Below, piece by piece: positions 1 to 9,112 of a stretch of DNA of 64,000 bases. The stretch comes from Falsochrobactrum shanghaiense (lineage in GTDB: Bacteria; Pseudomonadota; Alphaproteobacteria; Rhizobiales; Rhizobiaceae): the NCBI RefSeq assembly GCF_003149535.1, contig NZ_QGDB01000001.1, positions 434,001 through 498,000 on the forward strand. Reading direction: 5' to 3'. Every line of letters begins with the position of its first letter. Within the stretch, counting starts at the first letter, position 1. The notes under the pieces are model-generated. The model was not told the origin of the DNA. It did not search any database and saw nothing but the letters and a program-made list of their open reading frames with translations. A program made the position numbers and the translations under genes.

Positions 1-156
1 TTCCACGCCGACCGCTGGCATGGTAGCTCTCATATAGAGAGTTTTCTAAAACGATTCCAGACTGAATCTTACGAATTTATCGCCTTGCGGCGAAATGTTG
101 CGACAGGTCCGTTCAGGTTCCGCAAGATGCGGCCTGAAGCGGCCCAAGGAGAGAAA

Positions 157-774
157 ATGCGGCTTGAGGCCGACAAACTGGCAGGCGAGCGCGGCGGCGA
201 GAGGGTTTTCTCAGCCCTCTCCTTTGACCTGTCTTCGGGCGAGGCGCTGGTCGTCACCGGGCCGAACGGCTCTGGAAAATCGACATTGCTGCGAATCATC
301 TGCGGCCTGCTTGCTGCCGCTGAAGGCGGGGTGGAACTGACCGAGGCGGGAGAACCATTGCCGGTGCGCGCGGCCTGTCATTACCTTGGCCATCAGAACG
401 CCATGAAGCCCGCTTTGAGCGTGCGCGAAAATCTGGTTTTCTGGCAGAAATTCAACGGTGCCGCGGCGCTCGCAATAGACGAGGCACTGGAGGCGGTCGA
501 TCTGCCGGGGGTGGAGCATCTGCCTTTCGGCTATCTGTCCACCGGCCAGAAGCGCCGCGTTTCCATTGCCAAAATTCTGGTCAGCCATCGCCCGCTCTGG
601 ATCGTGGATGAGCCGACCGCCGGTCTCGACAAGGCTTCCGAAACCCGCTTTGCAACACTGATGCGCGAACATATGCGCGAAGGCGGGATGATCGTCGCAG
701 CCACCCATATTCCTTTGGGCCTCGAAAACATCAGGACGCTCGATATGGCCGCCTATGCACCAGAGGCTGCCTGA
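157..774 (+). CDS. ccmA: Heme exporter ATP-binding protein CcmA
   Basis: ATPase of the CcmAB(CD) ABC complex, which acts at the cytoplasmic face of the inner membrane in cytochrome c maturation (releases holo-CcmE from CcmC). The 205-residue product has a Walker A motif GPNGSGKST at about 35-43, signature LSTGQ at 127-131 and Walker B LWIVDEP at 147-153, a normal short CcmA layout. An upstream in-frame start at 85 exists, but the ATG at 157 is preceded by GGAGAG at the right distance and gives the usual N-terminus. It is the first gene of ccmABCDG; its stop overlaps the ccmB start (TGATG). The first 156 bases hold no gene I can name. Confidence 0.93.
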   Translation: MRLEADKLAGERGGERVFSALSFDLSSGEALVVTGPNGSGKSTLLRIICGLLAAAEGGVELTEAGEPLPVRAACHYLGHQNAMKPALSVRENLVFWQKFNGAAALAIDEALEAVDLPGVEHLPFGYLSTGQKRRVSIAKILVSHRPLWIVDEPTAGLDKASETRFATLMREHMREGGMIVAATHIPLGLENIRTLDMAAYAPEAA

Positions 775-1439
775 TGCTGGCGCTGCTGCTTCGCGACATG
801 CGGCTGAGCATTCGCGCCGGAGGCGGCGCGCTGATCGGCATATTGTTCTTTTTGGCAGTGATTTCCGTCATGCCGTTCGGCGTCGGGCCTGATCTCAATC
901 TTCTGGCGCGGATCGGTCCGGCCATGTTGTGGATCGGCGCGCTTTTGGCGACATTGCTCGGCCTCGACCGGCTGTTTCAGGCCGACCGCGAGGATGGCTC
1001 GCTCGATCTTCTGCTGATCGGTGCAGAGCGGCACATGCTGCCTTTCACCGTATTCGTGAAATGCGTCGCGCACTGGCTGGCGAGCGTTCTGCCGCTGGTG
1101 ATCGCATCGCCCATGCTGGGCCTCTTCATGAATATGGACGCGACAGCGATTGGCGCGACGATGCTGACACTTCTGGTCGGCACGCCTGCCATCGCCTTTA
1201 TCGGCGCGGTCGGGGCTGCGCTGGCGGTAGCGTTACCGCGCGGCGGACTGCTTGTTTCGGTGATCGTGCTGCCACTGACCATTCCGGTGCTGATTTTCGG
1301 CGTGTCGGCCTCTTACGGCGCGACCGATGCGGTTGCACCATTTCTGGCGCCGTTCCTTATTCTTGCCGCGCTGACATTGTTTTTCGCGGTTTTAGGCCCG
1401 CTCGCCGCCAGTGCGGCACTGAAAACATCTGCGGATTGA
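774..1439 (+). CDS. ccmB: Heme exporter membrane protein CcmB
   Basis: Membrane subunit partnering CcmA. The 221-residue product is almost entirely hydrophobic with about six membrane segments and contains a charged cytoplasmic loop LFQADREDGSLDLL typical of CcmB. It starts inside the ccmA stop codon (one-base overlap), so translation is probably coupled. A palindromic repeat begins at its stop codon and fills much of the 111-base gap to ccmC. Family assignment is firm from order and topology. Confidence 0.92.
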   Translation: MLALLLRDMRLSIRAGGGALIGILFFLAVISVMPFGVGPDLNLLARIGPAMLWIGALLATLLGLDRLFQADREDGSLDLLLIGAERHMLPFTVFVKCVAHWLASVLPLVIASPMLGLFMNMDATAIGATMLTLLVGTPAIAFIGAVGAALAVALPRGGLLVSVIVLPLTIPVLIFGVSASYGATDAVAPFLAPFLILAALTLFFAVLGPLAASAALKTSAD

Positions 1440-1486
1440 GCATGAGCCTATCCGAAAACCGGCTTCCGCTTTTCGGGATCATGCTC
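1438..1486. repeat. Imperfect palindrome overlapping the ccmB stop
   Basis: GAGCATGA (1438-1445) is answered by TCATGCTC (1479-1486), with inner arms CCGAAAACCGG and CCGCTTTTCGG. The element resembles short palindromic repeats that are scattered between genes in Brucella and related genera (Bru-RS-like; name given from memory). It would form a hairpin in the ccm mRNA between ccmB and ccmC and may act as an mRNA-stability element. Confidence 0.7.
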
Positions 1487-1550
1487 GACGGATTGACGCA
1501 GTTGATTGCGATCAATTGAACAGCACGGCGGGGAAAGGTAAATAAAGGCC

Positions 1551-2333
1551 ATGACGAAAGAAATGACCAGAGCCGCAAGCTGGCTCGATCTTGCCAATCC
1601 CACGCGCTTTCTCGGCTTTGCCGGGCGTGTCCTGCCATGGCTGGCCGGGCTTTCGGCGCTGTTTCTGGCCGTGGGCCTCTATATGGTCTTTCTTTCGCCC
1701 GAAGATTATCAGCAGGGCATCACCGTGCGCATCATGTATATCCATGTGCCTTTCGCATGGCTTGCCATGATGTGCTATTCGATCATGGCGGTTTCCTCGC
1801 TCGGCACGCTGGTCTGGCGGCATCCGCTGGCCGATGTTTCGGTGCGCGCAGCAGCCCCGCTGGGTGCGGTCTTCACAGCGCTGGCCCTTGCCACCGGCTC
1901 GCTCTGGGGCAAGCCCATGTGGGGCACATGGTGGGTTTGGGATGCGCGGCTCACTTCCGTCTTTGTACTGTTTTTGATGTATCTGGGCATTATCGCGCTT
2001 TCGCGCGCCATGGACGATCCCGCCAAAAGCGCCCGGCCGGTGGCGGTGCTCACGCTGGTCGGCTTCATCAATGTTCCGATCATCAAATTCTCGGTCGACT
2101 GGTGGAACACACTGCATCAGCCGGCCTCGGTGTTTCGCATGGATGGCCCGACCATCGATGCTTCCATGCTGCGCCCGCTTTTCGTGATGGCGATCGGCTT
2201 CACGCTTTTGTTCATCACGCTGCATATGATGGCGATGCGCAATGAAATCTGGCGTCGCCGTGTCGCCTCCATGAAGAAGCTTGCCGCCCGTAATGCCGAG
2301 CGCAATCGCAAGGCACAGGAAGGCGCGGCATGA
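1551..2333 (+). CDS. ccmC: Heme-handling membrane protein CcmC
   Basis: Inner-membrane protein of the heme handling protein family that loads heme onto CcmE on the periplasmic side. The 260-residue product has about six transmembrane helices, the tryptophan-rich motif GTWWVWDARLTS (about residues 123-134), and conserved histidines in VPFAW and WWNTLHQP loops. GGGGAAAGG lies upstream of the ATG at 1551. Its last bases overlap the ccmD start (ATGA). Confidence 0.95.
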   Translation: MTKEMTRAASWLDLANPTRFLGFAGRVLPWLAGLSALFLAVGLYMVFLSPEDYQQGITVRIMYIHVPFAWLAMMCYSIMAVSSLGTLVWRHPLADVSVRAAAPLGAVFTALALATGSLWGKPMWGTWWVWDARLTSVFVLFLMYLGIIALSRAMDDPAKSARPVAVLTLVGFINVPIIKFSVDWWNTLHQPASVFRMDGPTIDASMLRPLFVMAIGFTLLFITLHMMAMRNEIWRRRVASMKKLAARNAERNRKAQEGAA

Positions 2334-2503
2334 CCCATCTTGGTTTCGTCATTGCCTCTTACGGCATTACCTTCGCAGCGCTTGCCCTTGTGATCGGCTG
2401 GGTGCTTGTCGACCAGCGCATCCAGAAAAACGAGTTGAAGCGGCTGGAGACGCAAGGTGTGCGTCGCCGTTCGGCCAGGCCGTCCCGGAAGACGACGCCA
2501 TGA
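2330..2503 (+). CDS. ccmD: Small heme exporter subunit CcmD
   Basis: A 57-residue frame with one N-terminal transmembrane helix (FVIASYGITFAALALVIGW) followed by a strongly basic cytoplasmic tail ending in RRRSARPSRKTTP. This is the typical CcmD plan; CcmD helps holo-CcmE leave the CcmABC complex. It begins in the ccmC stop (ATGA at 2330-2333) and ends in the ccmG start (ATGA at 2500-2503), so the gene is wedged between both neighbours by four-base overlaps. Identification rests on position, size and topology, since CcmD sequences are weakly conserved. Confidence 0.88.
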   Translation: MTHLGFVIASYGITFAALALVIGWVLVDQRIQKNELKRLETQGVRRRSARPSRKTTP

Positions 2504-3105
2504 CGGAAACGACGGAAAAAACCGCTCCCAAGAAACGCGCTACATGGGTCGCCTTGCTGCCGCTTGCAATTTTTGTGGCGCTCGTGGGCGTTTTCGCCGT
2601 GCAGCTTCTTTCGGGCAGGGACAATTCCACTATTCCCTCCGCCCTGATCGGAAGAGACGCGCCGCTGACCCAATTGCCGCCGGTTGAAGGACTGGCGCGC
2701 GATGGCGCAGCCGTTCCCGGCCTCAATAGCGAAGATTTCAAAACCGGACCGGGAGGCAGGCTGACACTGGTCAATGTCTGGGGATCATGGTGCGCGCCCT
2801 GCCGTCAGGAGCATCCCCTGCTGATGGAAATCGCCAGGGATAAGCGCATCAGCGTCGTCGGCCTCAACTATAAGGATGAGCCCGAAAACGCCCGCCGCTT
2901 TCTCGGTGATCTCGGCAATCCCTATGCGGCAGTGGGGGCGGATCGCTCGGGCCGCTCGGCGATTGAATGGGGCGTCTATGGCGTGCCGGAAACCTTCCTG
3001 CTCGATCAGAACGGCAAGATTGTCTACAAACATGTCGGGCCGTTTAGCGAGAATTCCGTGAAAAACGACCTGATGCCCGCAGTGGAAAAAGCGCTGGCGC
3101 AATAA
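2500..3105 (+). CDS. ccmG: Thiol:disulfide interchange protein CcmG/DsbE
   Basis: Periplasmic membrane-anchored thioredoxin that keeps apocytochrome c (via CcmH) reduced for heme ligation. The 201-residue product has a basic N-terminus, a membrane anchor at about 15-37, and a thioredoxin fold with active site WCAPC (Cys98 and Cys101) and a cis-proline region GVYGVPETF. A much longer in-frame reading exists upstream, but it would run through ccmD in another frame; the ATG at 2500 overlapping the ccmD stop is the natural start. ccmE, ccmF and ccmH are not in this cluster. Confidence 0.94.
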   Translation: MTETTEKTAPKKRATWVALLPLAIFVALVGVFAVQLLSGRDNSTIPSALIGRDAPLTQLPPVEGLARDGAAVPGLNSEDFKTGPGGRLTLVNVWGSWCAPCRQEHPLLMEIARDKRISVVGLNYKDEPENARRFLGDLGNPYAAVGADRSGRSAIEWGVYGVPETFLLDQNGKIVYKHVGPFSENSVKNDLMPAVEKALAQ

Positions 3106-3132
3106 AAAAAGCCCCGCTTGAGCGGGGCTTTC
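3103..3132. terminator. Bidirectional intrinsic terminator between ccmG and ilvD
   Basis: GCCCCGC and GCGGGGC form a GC stem around a TTGA loop at 3111-3128. A run of seven A residues precedes it, giving a T-tract for ilvD on the minus strand, and TTTC follows it for the ccm operon. It sits between the stop of ccmG (3105) and the stop of ilvD (3137), so it serves both converging units. Confidence 0.88.
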
Positions 3133-3136
3133 ATCA

Positions 3137-4978
3137 TCAATCCGGCAGTTTTCTTACCGCGCCATAGGCGGCGCTGGTTGCCATTGCAGCATAGGCTTTC
3201 AGCGCGGTCGAAACCTTGCGCTTGCGCTCTTCAACCGGCTTCCAGCCTGCCGCATTCTGTTCGGCGCGGCGTTCGGCCAGTGTCGCATCGTCCACGGCGA
3301 GATGGATCTTGCGATTGGGAATGTCGATGTCGATGATGTCACCTTCACGCACCAGCCCGATCGTGCCGCCTTCGGCTGCTTCCGGCGAAACGTGGCCAAT
3401 GGAGAGGCCCGAAGAGCCGCCCGAAAAGCGTCCGTCAGTGATCAATGCACAAGCCTTGCCCAACCCCTTCGACTTGAGGTAGCTGGTCGGATAGAGCATT
3501 TCCTGCATGCCGGGACCGCCGCGCGGGCCTTCATAGCGGATCAGCACGATGTCGCCCGGCTTGATCTTGCCATTCAGGATGCCCAGAACAGCCGTGTCCT
3601 GGCTCTCGAAAATACGCGCCGGACCGGAGAATGTCAGGATCGAATCATCGACGCCCGCCGTCTTCACGATGCAGCCATCCTCGGCCAGATTGCCGTAAAG
3701 CACAGCCAGACCGCCATCCTGTGAGAAGGCATGTTCCTTCGAGCGGATCACGCCCTTTTCACGGTCCATATCGACGCTGTCGAAACGGCGCTCCTGACTG
3801 AACGCCACCTGCGTCGGCACACCGCCGGGGGCAGCGCTGTAGAATTTATGCACCATTTCGCTTTTGGAACGGGCAATATCCCACTGGTCGAGCGCGTGGC
3901 CCAGCGTTTTTGAATGAACCGTTGGCCGCGAGGTGTCGAGCAGTCCTGCCTTGTCGAGCTGGCCGAGAATGCCCATGATGCCGCCTGCACGGTGCACGTC
4001 TTCCATGTGAACATTGGCAACCGCAGGCGCGACCTTGCACAGCACCGGCACGCGGCGCGAAAGGTGATCAATGTCGGCCATGGTGAAATCGACTTCCGCT
4101 TCCTGTGCAGCGGCAAGAAGATGCAGAACCGTATTGGTCGAACCGCCCATGGCGATGTCGAGCGTCATGGCGTTCTCGAAAGTCTCGAAAGTGACGATGG
4201 AACGCGGCAGCACATTTGGATCGTCCTGCTCGTAATAGCGACGGGCCAGATCGACGATCAGATGGCCAGCCTCAACGAACAGGCGCTTGCGGTCGGCATG
4301 GGTTGCGAGCGTCGAGCCATTGCCCGGAAGCGACAGGCCAAGCGCTTCGGTGAGGCAGTTCATCGAGTTGGCGGTGAACATGCCCGAGCACGAGCCGCAG
4401 GTCGGGCAGGCGGAGCGTTCGATGGCCTTGACCTGCTCGTCGCTATAGTGGTCGTCGGCAGCGGCGACCATCGCATCCACCAGATCAAGCTTCTTGACCT
4501 GATCGTCCCAGACGACCTTGCCTGCTTCCATCGGTCCGCCGGAAACGAAGACGACCGGAATATTGAGGCGCAGAGCCGCCATCAGCATGCCGGGGGTGAT
4601 CTTGTCGCAATTGGAAATGCACACCATCGCATCGGCGCAATGGGCATTGACCATATATTCGACCGAGTCGGCGATCAGTTCACGCGAGGGCAGCGAATAG
4701 AGCATGCCGTCATGGCCCATGGCGATGCCGTCATCGACCGCGATCGTGTTGAATTCCTTGGCGACGCCGCCCGCGCTTTCGATTTCGCGCGCGACAAGCT
4801 GGCCCAGATCCTTGAGATGCACATGGCCCGGCACGAACTGGGTGAACGAGTTCACCACCGCGATAATCGGCTTGCCGAAATCCTCATCCTTCATGCCGGT
4901 GGCGCGCCATAGGCCGCGCGCGCCAGCCATATTACGACCGTGGGTGGTTGTTCGCGAACGATAAGGAGGCATTTTCAA
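3137..4978 (-). CDS. ilvD: Dihydroxy-acid dehydratase
   Basis: Penultimate enzyme of isoleucine and valine synthesis; dehydrates 2,3-dihydroxy acids to 2-keto acids with an Fe-S cluster and Mg. The 613-residue length is normal for the family. Cluster-binding and signature motifs are visible: [11 protein letters not shown] (about 122-132) and [19 protein letters not shown] (about 192-210), plus [20 protein letters not shown] near the C-terminus. The start is [17 protein letters not shown] lies a few bases upstream. I see no leader-peptide attenuator upstream. Confidence 0.97.
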   Translation of the reverse strand: MKMPPYRSRTTTHGRNMAGARGLWRATGMKDEDFGKPIIAVVNSFTQFVPGHVHLKDLGQLVAREIESAGGVAKEFNTIAVDDGIAMGHDGMLYSLPSRELIADSVEYMVNAHCADAMVCISNCDKITPGMLMAALRLNIPVVFVSGGPMEAGKVVWDDQVKKLDLVDAMVAAADDHYSDEQVKAIERSACPTCGSCSGMFTANSMNCLTEALGLSLPGNGSTLATHADRKRLFVEAGHLIVDLARRYYEQDDPNVLPRSIVTFETFENAMTLDIAMGGSTNTVLHLLAAAQEAEVDFTMADIDHLSRRVPVLCKVAPAVANVHMEDVHRAGGIMGILGQLDKAGLLDTSRPTVHSKTLGHALDQWDIARSKSEMVHKFYSAAPGGVPTQVAFSQERRFDSVDMDREKGVIRSKEHAFSQDGGLAVLYGNLAEDGCIVKTAGVDDSILTFSGPARIFESQDTAVLGILNGKIKPGDIVLIRYEGPRGGPGMQEMLYPTSYLKSKGLGKACALITDGRFSGGSSGLSIGHVSPEAAEGGTIGLVREGDIIDIDIPNRKIHLAVDDATLAERRAEQNAAGWKPVEERKRKVSTALKAYAAMATSAAYGAVRKLPD

Positions 4979-5293
4979 ACCTTTTAGGAACTATTCCGAA
5001 GCGCTTTTCGATCCGGTTGAATCGGACTGCGCTCCCATTGTTTATTTTAACATCAATCTGGCCCGAAATAAGTTGCACTCTTTTCGGGCTGCGCTTTCAG
5101 CCGGTATGACAGAACCACCACAGCCGGGCAAAGCGCAAATTGCCCCATATCGTTTAAAAAGGAGCAGTCTTGCAGGATGATAGCCAGCGGAAAGTTCCGG
5201 CATGCGACAGCGCGCGCAGACCCAGACCGGGTTAAACTAGCACAATCTTGACATAATGCAAAAGATTTCAGCTTTAAAACGTAAGGAAATTTC
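4979..5293. other. Intergenic region upstream of ilvD
   Basis: About 315 bases between ilvD and the receiver-domain gene, both on the minus strand. It contains the ilvD ribosome-binding site and a weak imperfect palindrome at about 4996-5035 (arms GAAGCGC and GCGCTCC) resembling other short Brucella repeats. No open frame with coding character, leader peptide run of Ile/Val/Leu codons, or T-box is visible. Confidence 0.5.
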
Positions 5294-5671
5294 TTAGTGG
5301 GAGATATTTGACGTCAGCGCCGTCGCCAGGGTGCGGGTGAGCACATAGGGCGGAATGGGTTTTTGGAAAACCGGCATTTCCGGATAACGGGCTGCTATAC
5401 GCGCGGGCAATCCGCCGCCGGTATGAATGACGACAAATATATTGCGGCTTTTCAGGCGATCCAGGATCGGCTCCAGATCGCCATCGGCCAGATTGACGTC
5501 GAGAATCGCAGCGTCGATTTCCTGCTTATTGATAAGGTCAATCGCCTGCCTGACGGTGCCGACCGGCCCCACCACGGTTCCATTGGCATCTTCCACCGTA
5601 GCGGCTACATCCAGAGCGACGAAGATTTCGTCCTCCACGACCAGTATCCGCCTGAGTTCAAGATCGTCCAT
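5294..5671 (-). CDS. Single-domain response regulator (receiver only)
   Basis: The 125-residue product is one CheY-like receiver with no output domain. Acidic pocket residues Glu13, Asp14 and Glu15 (VVEDE), phosphoacceptor Asp58 (AAILDVNLADGD), Thr84 and the conserved Lys104 in FQKP are all present, so it should be phosphorylatable. No histidine kinase is adjacent. Single-domain receivers of this type in Rhizobiales act as phosphate shuttles, but its partner cannot be named. The TTTCGTTCCTGACTTCG stretch upstream shows no obvious operator. Confidence 0.88.
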   Translation of the reverse strand: MDDLELRRILVVEDEIFVALDVAATVEDANGTVVGPVGTVRQAIDLINKQEIDAAILDVNLADGDLEPILDRLKSRNIFVVIHTGGGLPARIAARYPEMPVFQKPIPPYVLTRTLATALTSNISH

Positions 5672-5810
5672 TTTCGTTCCTGACTTCGCTCCAATGCCAA
5701 TTGAGACTCACGATGAGCCATCACACTAGGAATGCGCAGGGCAGCAAGAAGTTCCCGGACGCCAATGATAAATCACTTATGGTAAATCAAACCTTTACAG
5801 GCGGAATCAA

Positions 5811-6047
5811 TCAGAAGGCGGTGAAGGTCAGGGTCGTGAGCGAACGTACGATATTGGGAATATCCAGCACGTTTTCGTTGATGAATTTTCCGATGTCCTG
5901 ACCTTCAGCGATGTAGATCTTCATCAGCAGATCATATTCCCCGCTGGTGGAATAAAGCTCCGACATGATTTCGCGCTGAAACAGGGCGTCAGCCACCTCA
6001 TAGGTCTTGCCGGGGGCGCATTGGAGTTGCAGAAAAACGGGCTTCAT
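5811..6047 (-). CDS. Stand-alone Lrp/AsnC ligand-binding (RAM) domain protein
   Basis: A 78-residue protein matching only the C-terminal RAM/ligand-binding half of Lrp/AsnC regulators (KPVFLQLQCAPGKTYEVAD, then GEYDLLMKIYI and DIPNIVRSLTTLTF). It lacks the helix-turn-helix DNA-binding half. The ATG at 6047 is preceded by AAGGAAGAG, which fixes the start; longer upstream readings have no family similarity. Such lone RAM proteins can form octamers that bind amino acids or modulate full-length Lrp proteins; which role applies here is unknown. Confidence 0.85.
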   Translation of the reverse strand: MKPVFLQLQCAPGKTYEVADALFQREIMSELYSTSGEYDLLMKIYIAEGQDIGKFINENVLDIPNIVRSLTTLTFTAF

Positions 6048-6271
6048 ATCTCTTCCTTTCGCGGCGGCTGCGAAAACAGCCTGCCATGGACGGCCTATGG
6101 ATCGTGTCAGCAGGTTCAAGCATGGGCATACGGTGAAAATCAAGAGTGTGAGGAAAATCAACGGTGCCAATTATAGAGATAAATTTCCTGTGATGGTCGA
6201 CAAGCCGACGAAAACAATATGTAAAAGATTCCATTCCTTAAAAATCGTACCAAACGAGATGCCTGAAGCCC

Positions 6272-6703
6272 ATGAAATTTCTGTCTGTTTCGATCCCTTC
6301 CCCCCTGGCTGCATGCTTCCTGCTGCTGGGCGCATTTTCTATTCTTTTTGCCGCAGCCGGCGCTTCAATGGCCATGACGGCACTGGAAAAGGCACAGCTT
6401 GAAAAGCTCGATCCGGCAACGCGGCTGGAACAGCGCTGCGATGTCGAAGCAATGGAGCGGATCAGCTTTGAGCAGAAAAAGTTCTCGGTCGACAAGGTTC
6501 TCGCCTATGCTTTTTCCGATCCGGTGGCTGGAAAAAACAGCATCCGTGCCGATGGGGCGGCTTTTCGGAGCAATGAGCACTGGTACAAGCTCGCCTTCGT
6601 CTGCAAGACGGACGATGAGCACATCAATATATATTCATTCCACTATAAAATAGGCAATGAAGTGCCCCAAAGCGAATGGGGCCAGCATTATCTGGTTCCA
6701 TAA
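6272..6703 (+). CDS. DUF930 family secreted protein
   Basis: The 143-residue product has an N-terminal signal sequence (hydrophobic core LAACFLLLGAFSILFAAAGA) followed by a DUF930-type domain: LDPATRLEQRCDVEAMERI, then ADGAAFRSNEHWYKL, FVCKTDDEHINIYSFHYKIG and a final P..W motif. Two cysteines (about 50 and 110) could form a periplasmic disulfide. DUF930 proteins are small alphaproteobacterial envelope proteins of unknown function. A 14-base direct repeat (AATGGGGCCAGCAT) occurs at its last codons (6675-6688) and again just past the stop (6727-6740). Confidence 0.8.
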   Translation: MKFLSVSIPSPLAACFLLLGAFSILFAAAGASMAMTALEKAQLEKLDPATRLEQRCDVEAMERISFEQKKFSVDKVLAYAFSDPVAGKNSIRADGAAFRSNEHWYKLAFVCKTDDEHINIYSFHYKIGNEVPQSEWGQHYLVP

Positions 6704-7154
6704 CCGGCTCTCCGGCATGGAGCCAAAATGGGGCCAGCATCAAGAAAGAGCGCACGATCAAGAAAATGAACTCGAACTGATATTTTTTCAAAGAATATTG
6801 AAACGAAATTGGCGGTGCTTCGTTATTATAACGCTGGTCGACAGACTGGCAGAGGCCCGGAACTAATTTGCCCCCGCAACCCCATTCTGGGCCTCACCTT
6901 TTGCGATTTGACCGATTTTATCGTGCTTCACAGCCTGCAATCGCACCCGGCCCGACAGTTTCCATTTTCGCTTTGTAAATAATTATTTTTCGCGCCCGCA
7001 TGCTCGATGCGCGGCAACAGGAAATTTATTCTCCTGCTGCTCTACATTACCGTGCAGAAATTTCGTACCGTTTTTAAATTATGGTAATGTGGGGCCATCT
7101 TTACGAGCAAAACCTCTGCTACTGTTCGCCCTTGTGAAACGTGGAGAGACGGTC
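6704..7154. other. Intergenic region upstream of the sulfate uptake operon
   Basis: About 450 bases with no convincing gene. It contains the second copy of a 14-base direct repeat at 6727-6740, an AT-rich patch around 6975-6995, and another at 7065-7090 (GTTTTTAAATTATGGTAAT) that is a plausible promoter zone for the sulfate transporter. I recognise no riboswitch or cysteine-regulator operator. Confidence 0.45.
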
Positions 7155-8183
7155 ATGAAGTTATCGAGACGCTCAATGATACTGGCGGCATTTCTGGCAG
7201 TGCCGTCCATGATGGGAACCATCGCGGTGAGCCATGCGGATCAGACACTTCTCAATGTCTCCTATGATCCGACACGCGAACTCTACAAGGATTATAATGC
7301 CGCTTTCGCAAGGCACTGGAAGGATCAGACCGGCGAGACGGTAACGATACGCATGTCGCATGGCGGATCGGGCAAGCAGGCACGCTCGGTTATTGATGGC
7401 ATCAAGGCCGATGTCGTCACACTGGCGCTGGAAAGCGATATTGACGCGATCGCCGAGCTTTCGGGCAAGATCGACAAGGACTGGCGCCAGCGTCTTCCCA
7501 ACAATTCGTCGCCCTATACTTCAACAATTGTCTTTCTGGTGCGAAAGGGCAATCCGAAGGGCATCGCGGACTGGGGCGATCTCGTCAACGAAGGGGTCGA
7601 GGTCATCACGCCCAATCCCAAGACTTCCGGCGGCGCGCGCTGGAACTATCTGGCCGCATGGGCATGGGCGAACAAGGAATATGGCGGCGATGAACAGAAG
7701 ATCAGGGATTATATAGCCGAATTGTTCCGCCATGTGCCGGTGCTCGATACGGGTGCGCGCGGTTCGACGACGAGTTTCGTGCAACGCCAGCTTGGCGATG
7801 TATTGCTCGCATGGGAAAATGAGGCCTATCTTTCGATTGCGGAATTCGGGGAAGACGCCTTCGACATCGTCGTGCCGCCGCAATCCATTCTCGCGGAACC
7901 GCCCGTTGCGCTGGTCGACAGGAATGCCGACGAAAACGGTACGCGCAAGGTCGCGCAGGCCTATCTGGAATATCTCTATTCGCCGGAAGGACAGGCGCTG
8001 GCGTCCAAGCATTTCTATCGACCATCCAGGCCGGATGAGGTTCCCGCCGATCAGAAGCGCGATTTCCCTGAACTCTCGCTGGTGACGATTGACGATCCGA
8101 TCTTCGGCGGCTGGGCGAAGGCACAGCCTTATCATTTCGGAGACGGAGGAACGTTCGACCAGATTTACAAACCCGGCAGATAG
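7155..8183 (+). CDS. sbp: Sulfate ABC transporter substrate-binding protein
   Basis: Periplasmic sulfate (or thiosulfate) receptor for the CysTWA importer. The 342-residue product has a signal peptide ([19 protein letters not shown], cleavage after SHA at about residue 27) and family motifs [33 protein letters not shown], and [16 protein letters not shown]. The ATG at 7155 with GGAGAG upstream gives a normal signal peptide; a longer in-frame reading from 7089 would add an unrelated extension. The sulfate/thiosulfate specificity cannot be separated from sequence alone. Confidence 0.93.
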   Translation: MKLSRRSMILAAFLAVPSMMGTIAVSHADQTLLNVSYDPTRELYKDYNAAFARHWKDQTGETVTIRMSHGGSGKQARSVIDGIKADVVTLALESDIDAIAELSGKIDKDWRQRLPNNSSPYTSTIVFLVRKGNPKGIADWGDLVNEGVEVITPNPKTSGGARWNYLAAWAWANKEYGGDEQKIRDYIAELFRHVPVLDTGARGSTTSFVQRQLGDVLLAWENEAYLSIAEFGEDAFDIVVPPQSILAEPPVALVDRNADENGTRKVAQAYLEYLYSPEGQALASKHFYRPSRPDEVPADQKRDFPELSLVTIDDPIFGGWAKAQPYHFGDGGTFDQIYKPGR

Positions 8184-8245
8184 GCCCAGCAGACAAGTCC
8201 AGCAGACAGGCCCGGCCAACAGATCAATAAAAGGGAACAATATCG

Positions 8246-9112
8246 ATGTCCTCGCTCCCTGCACGGATCAGAGCAGGGTGGCATTTCAGAAAACCGAGCG
8301 TCATTCCGGGTTTCGGACTGACGCTCGGTTTCAGTGTCGCCTATCTTACGCTTCTCATCCTCATCCCACTCTCAATGCTGCTTCTGCGCTCGACGGATAT
8401 CGGCCTTGCCGGCTTCTGGCGGCTTGTCACCGACGAGCGGACATTGCGGGCGCTGGAAACCAGCTTCGGCACCGCCTTCGTGGCGGCATTGGTCAATGTC
8501 GTGTTCGGCACCATTCTGGCATGGGTGCTGGTGCGCTATCGCTTTCCCGGACGGCGCTTCATCGACGCAATCGTCGATATTCCCTTCGCCCTGCCCACGG
8601 CAGTCGCCGGTATCGCGCTTGCCTCGCTTTATGCGCCCAATGGCTGGATCGGCAGCCTGCTTGCACCATTCGATATTCGCATTGCCTTTTCGCGCGCAGG
8701 CATCGTCGTGGCACTCATCTTTATCGGCCTGCCTTTTGTGGTGCGCACCGTGCAGCCCATCATCGAGGAAATCAGCCATGAGGTGGAAGAAGCCGCAGCG
8801 ACGCTTGGCGCATCGCGGTTCCAGACCATCTGGCGCGTGCTTCTGCCGGGGCTTCAGCCTGCAATCCTGACCGGCTTCGCGCTGGCCTTCGCGCGGGGGA
8901 TCGGCGAATACGGCTCCGTCATCTTCATCGCAGGCAATACGCCCTATGTATCGGAAATCGCCCCGCTGCTGATCGTCATCAAGCTTGAGGAATATGATTA
9001 TGCAGGCGCGACGGCGCTGGCGACGATCATGCTGGCGCTTTCCTTTGCGATGCTGCTTTTCATCAACCTGTTTCAGTCCTGGTCACGACGGAGATATGCG
9101 GATGGCGAATGA
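8246..9112 (+). CDS. cysT: Sulfate ABC transporter permease CysT
   Basis: First inner-membrane permease of the sulfate importer. The 288-residue product has about six transmembrane helices and the binding-protein-dependent permease loop EEAAATLGASRFQTIWRVLLPGLQPAILTG (about 182-211) that contacts the ATPase. GGGAAC lies before the ATG at 8246. Its 3' end overlaps the start of cysW by 11 bases. Confidence 0.93.
   Translation: MSSLPARIRAGWHFRKPSVIPGFGLTLGFSVAYLTLLILIPLSMLLLRSTDIGLAGFWRLVTDERTLRALETSFGTAFVAALVNVVFGTILAWVLVRYRFPGRRFIDAIVDIPFALPTAVAGIALASLYAPNGWIGSLLAPFDIRIAFSRAGIVVALIFIGLPFVVRTVQPIIEEISHEVEEAAATLGASRFQTIWRVLLPGLQPAILTGFALAFARGIGEYGSVIFIAGNTPYVSEIAPLLIVIKLEEYDYAGATALATIMLALSFAMLLFINLFQSWSRRRYADGE

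Noticed and set aside
2281..2500. N-terminal extension of ccmG that would swallow ccmD, suggesting a frameshift
   Set aside because: The region encodes a proper 57-residue CcmD in another frame with four-base overlaps on both sides, so no frameshift is needed.
3914..4912. 332-codon plus-strand frame opposite ilvD
   Set aside because: Shadow of the dihydroxy-acid dehydratase gene, no independent motif.
5100..5290. Possible riboswitch or amino-acid attenuator upstream of ilvD
   Set aside because: No leader peptide with branched-chain codon runs, no antiterminator/terminator pair and no T-box signature were visible.
6675..6740. 14-base direct repeat flanking the DUF930 stop as target-site duplication
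   Set aside because: The 38 bases between the copies contain no element and the length is longer than usual target duplications; chance or local slippage is simpler.
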